64,000 nucleotides of DNA from Eucalyptus grandis. Its lineage: Eukaryota > Streptophyta > Magnoliopsida > Myrtales > Myrtaceae. The notes beneath the pieces were generated by a model that ran no database searches, was not told where the DNA came from, and saw only the letters and a list, made by a program, of their open reading frames with translations. A program made the position numbers and the translations under genes. Below, in pieces: positions 62,301-64,000 of this stretch (positions are counted from its first letter, which is position 1; the number at the start of each line of letters is the position of its first letter). The DNA is taken from positions 22,023,561-22,087,560 of the forward strand of contig NC_052618.1 in assembly GCF_016545825.1 (NCBI RefSeq), given 5' to 3'.

Positions 62301-64000
62301 GCATGCTTGCCAAGAATCATACTCTGCCTATTTCTCTACTTACAGTACTTGAGCATATCCTGCAAGGCCTCATTAGGATCTTTGGGGGATCTTTGGGTGT
62401 GGCTCACCCTCTCCGTTTAGTGTAGCTGCCTTTGCCATTCATACTCTGGCTCTGTATTTCCTAAAATTACAGTAGTCCTCCCTTCACACCAGTCATTGCT
62501 TATGATTTCTTGCTTTTTGGTGACAAACATGGGAAGTGAAGTTCGATGATGAGCTCTTATCATCAACGGACATGAAGACAGAGTGGCAAAGTGCACATGG
62601 ACATCTGATGGGGAAGGGGAGTGAAAATGGTCTGTGAGAGGGAAAGCATTAAAAATGGCCATGACTAGGAGAGGAGTAAGAGGAAAAAAGAGAGAGGATG
62701 AAGAAGGCAAAACACAGAGATGAAGGCAGAAACAGAGGGAAAACCCAGAGACATACTGACTGAGATTGAGATGATGATGTGAGAAGGTGGCGCTTGCAGA
62801 GCAATACGTAATACATTTTTTCTCGATAAATGGCGATATATATGCTATAAATACAGGGAGGAAGAGAGGCATGCTACTCTCCTATCCTCTAACATGTCTG
62901 GATCTCTGTCCTCTCGACACTATGCTGGCATGTGTACATTGAGATCTGGAATTAAATATTGCCCAAATTAAAACACTGCCGATTCCCCTTAAAATATTGC
63001 TGAGTAAAAGATTTGGGCCCCCTTTCTCTCCTTTTTCCTTTTTGTGGTTGCAATAGGGCACTGTCCTTCTCTATCTTGTTTGTTATTTTATTGTTTCTTA
63101 CTTTGAGAAGATTCCCCAGTAAATGGAGTTATATGATTTAATTCTACTGAGCTATTGTTTTGCTGTTCATTAAGTCCTTCATGCACATTGTAGGCACTTT
63201 ATGGTTCTTTGCTAATCAGCTACATTTAACTGGGAAAAGAGAGTCAATTACTAGTTCTGTAGATATTTTTTCTGGGCTCTGGAGCATTAAAATTACACTT
63301 CTCATGGTGACCGATTTTAATTCTTTTTGCTGTTGCTTTTGCAGGCTATCCAGGTCAGCAGAGACCTAAAGTTGCTGAGTTATCAAGATTTGGCCGTCCA
63401 GTGAGTTGTCATCACTTTCTGATATTGATGGTTCTTACACTTACTATTTACCAGAATAATTTTAGGCTTGAAAGATGATATAATTATATTGTGTCACTGG
63501 TGTTATCTTTACCATTCCATGACTGAACTGGAGGCATTTGATGAAATGATGTTTTTAACACAAAGTAAAGTTGCAGAGAGAGTATGAATGCAAGAGAAGT
63601 ATGAATAACATATTTGAGATCACAAAATATAGATTTTCTTTTGGTCATGGATGGCAAATTATAGTTTACAAGCAGAAAAATGTTAATGAAAATTTAGTGA
63701 TGACAAGTTGTGATCCAGTGCTACGAGCGTTTAATGTTTGCTTACTAGAGAATGTGCCAGCCCCCAGCAAAGGTTTACAGTTTATATACCTGTGCATTTT
63801 AAAGATTTACTAATTTTCATCACTTATGGTATGTAAACGATCCTTTTTTGAAGGCCAAATTGCGGAGCTCATCTTGGTGGATAAAATACTTTTTCCAGAG
63901 CAAACTAGAAGAAAACGAATCTGCCACGAAGAAGTTCGAGCAAGCTTCAGTTAAGCAGTCATATAAACCGGCCTGCCAGGTTTTCCATCTGAAATCGTTG
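59351..64000 (+). CDS. CGR3: Golgi pectin methyltransferase, CGR2/CGR3-like (3' end outside window)
   Basis: Type II Golgi membrane protein of the CGR family (SAM-dependent methyltransferases needed for homogalacturonan methylesterification). Exons: 59351-59473, 59692-59731, 60051-60092, 60760-61134, 63345-63400, 63854 to beyond 64000, all with GT/AG borders and matching phases. The start MSRRAANVARRFADGGS is family-typical. A transmembrane segment (LLPIGLLVVGAILLIGYSF) follows. The SAM-binding and catalytic part reads VLHVGPESCSVVSQLLKEE, EAWGVEPYDIDEAGANCK, VRVADIKFPLPYRAKSFSLV and DALDYLSPRYVNKTLPELAR. The last exon reads RSSSWWIKYFFQ ... YKPACQVFHLKSL at the window edge, so only the last residue or two and the stop are missing. 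No frame breaks. CGR2 and CGR3 are near-identical in role; the choice between them is open. Confidence 0.88.
61680..62880. other. long-intron block with open frames (intron 4 of the CGR3-like gene)
   Basis: Intron 4 (61135-63344, 2.2 kb) holds a 178-codon plus-strand frame at 61884-62420 and overlapping minus-strand frames. The plus frame (VTRSRLLVGNRKIYLPCADF, then HSLLLMRNPSRMQWLDSLRR) matches no family I know. Composition differs from the AT-rich intron around it, so this is probably an inserted element remnant. Borders are not clear. Confidence 0.35.

Overview
The window is nuclear DNA of a flowering plant, most likely a eudicot. The evidence is intron-rich genes with GT/AG splice sites, plant-specific families (a HAIKU2-type LRR receptor kinase, LL-diaminopimelate aminotransferase, a mitochondrial-type PPR protein, a CGR2/CGR3 pectin methyltransferase), plant LTR retrotransposons and FAR1/MULE-type transposase remains. 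I cannot fix the species from the sequence.

Layout. 1.4-4.6 kb (+): HAIKU2/RLK7-like receptor kinase with one intron, its frame broken by small indels. 5.8-10.65 kb (-): a ten-exon LL-DAP aminotransferase (AGD2/DapL type), complete in exon structure but with three 1-bp deletions in exons 8 and 9. 10.3-31.8 kb: a tandem duplication. A 3.2-kb unit (DAP-AT intron 1, exon 1, promoter and the DNA upstream) is followed by a second copy stretched to 18.4 kb by insertions. These insertions are a 3.9-kb repeat block holding an organelle-like ORF, and an 11.4-kb nest of elements with a 9.5-kb Copia element of Sirevirus type at its core. 32.6-34.05 kb (-): an intact intronless PPR gene.

34.8-57.3 kb is a mosaic of decayed mobile elements and gene pieces: a small GRF-zinc-finger membrane protein, a V-ATPase subunit B pseudogene split by a 2.9-kb solo LTR, a hAT-like element, two SINEs, a near-perfect 2.6-kb-arm palindrome made of two inverted FAR1-like transposase pseudogenes, a single SnRK2 exon, two phytoene synthase exon fragments, and two more solo LTRs of the same family. 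58.6-64 kb (+): a CGR2/CGR3-like Golgi pectin methyltransferase with a 5'-UTR intron, running off the right edge within its last exon.

The four recognisable host genes (receptor kinase, lysine biosynthesis enzyme, organellar RNA-binding protein, cell-wall methyltransferase) do not form a pathway and are ordinary neighbours. The unusual content lies in the genome-evolution features: the asymmetric tandem duplication, the palindromic transposase pair with a filled and an empty LTR target site, and the cluster of exon fragments from unrelated genes. I saw no CRISPR array, no rRNA gene and no intact tRNA gene.
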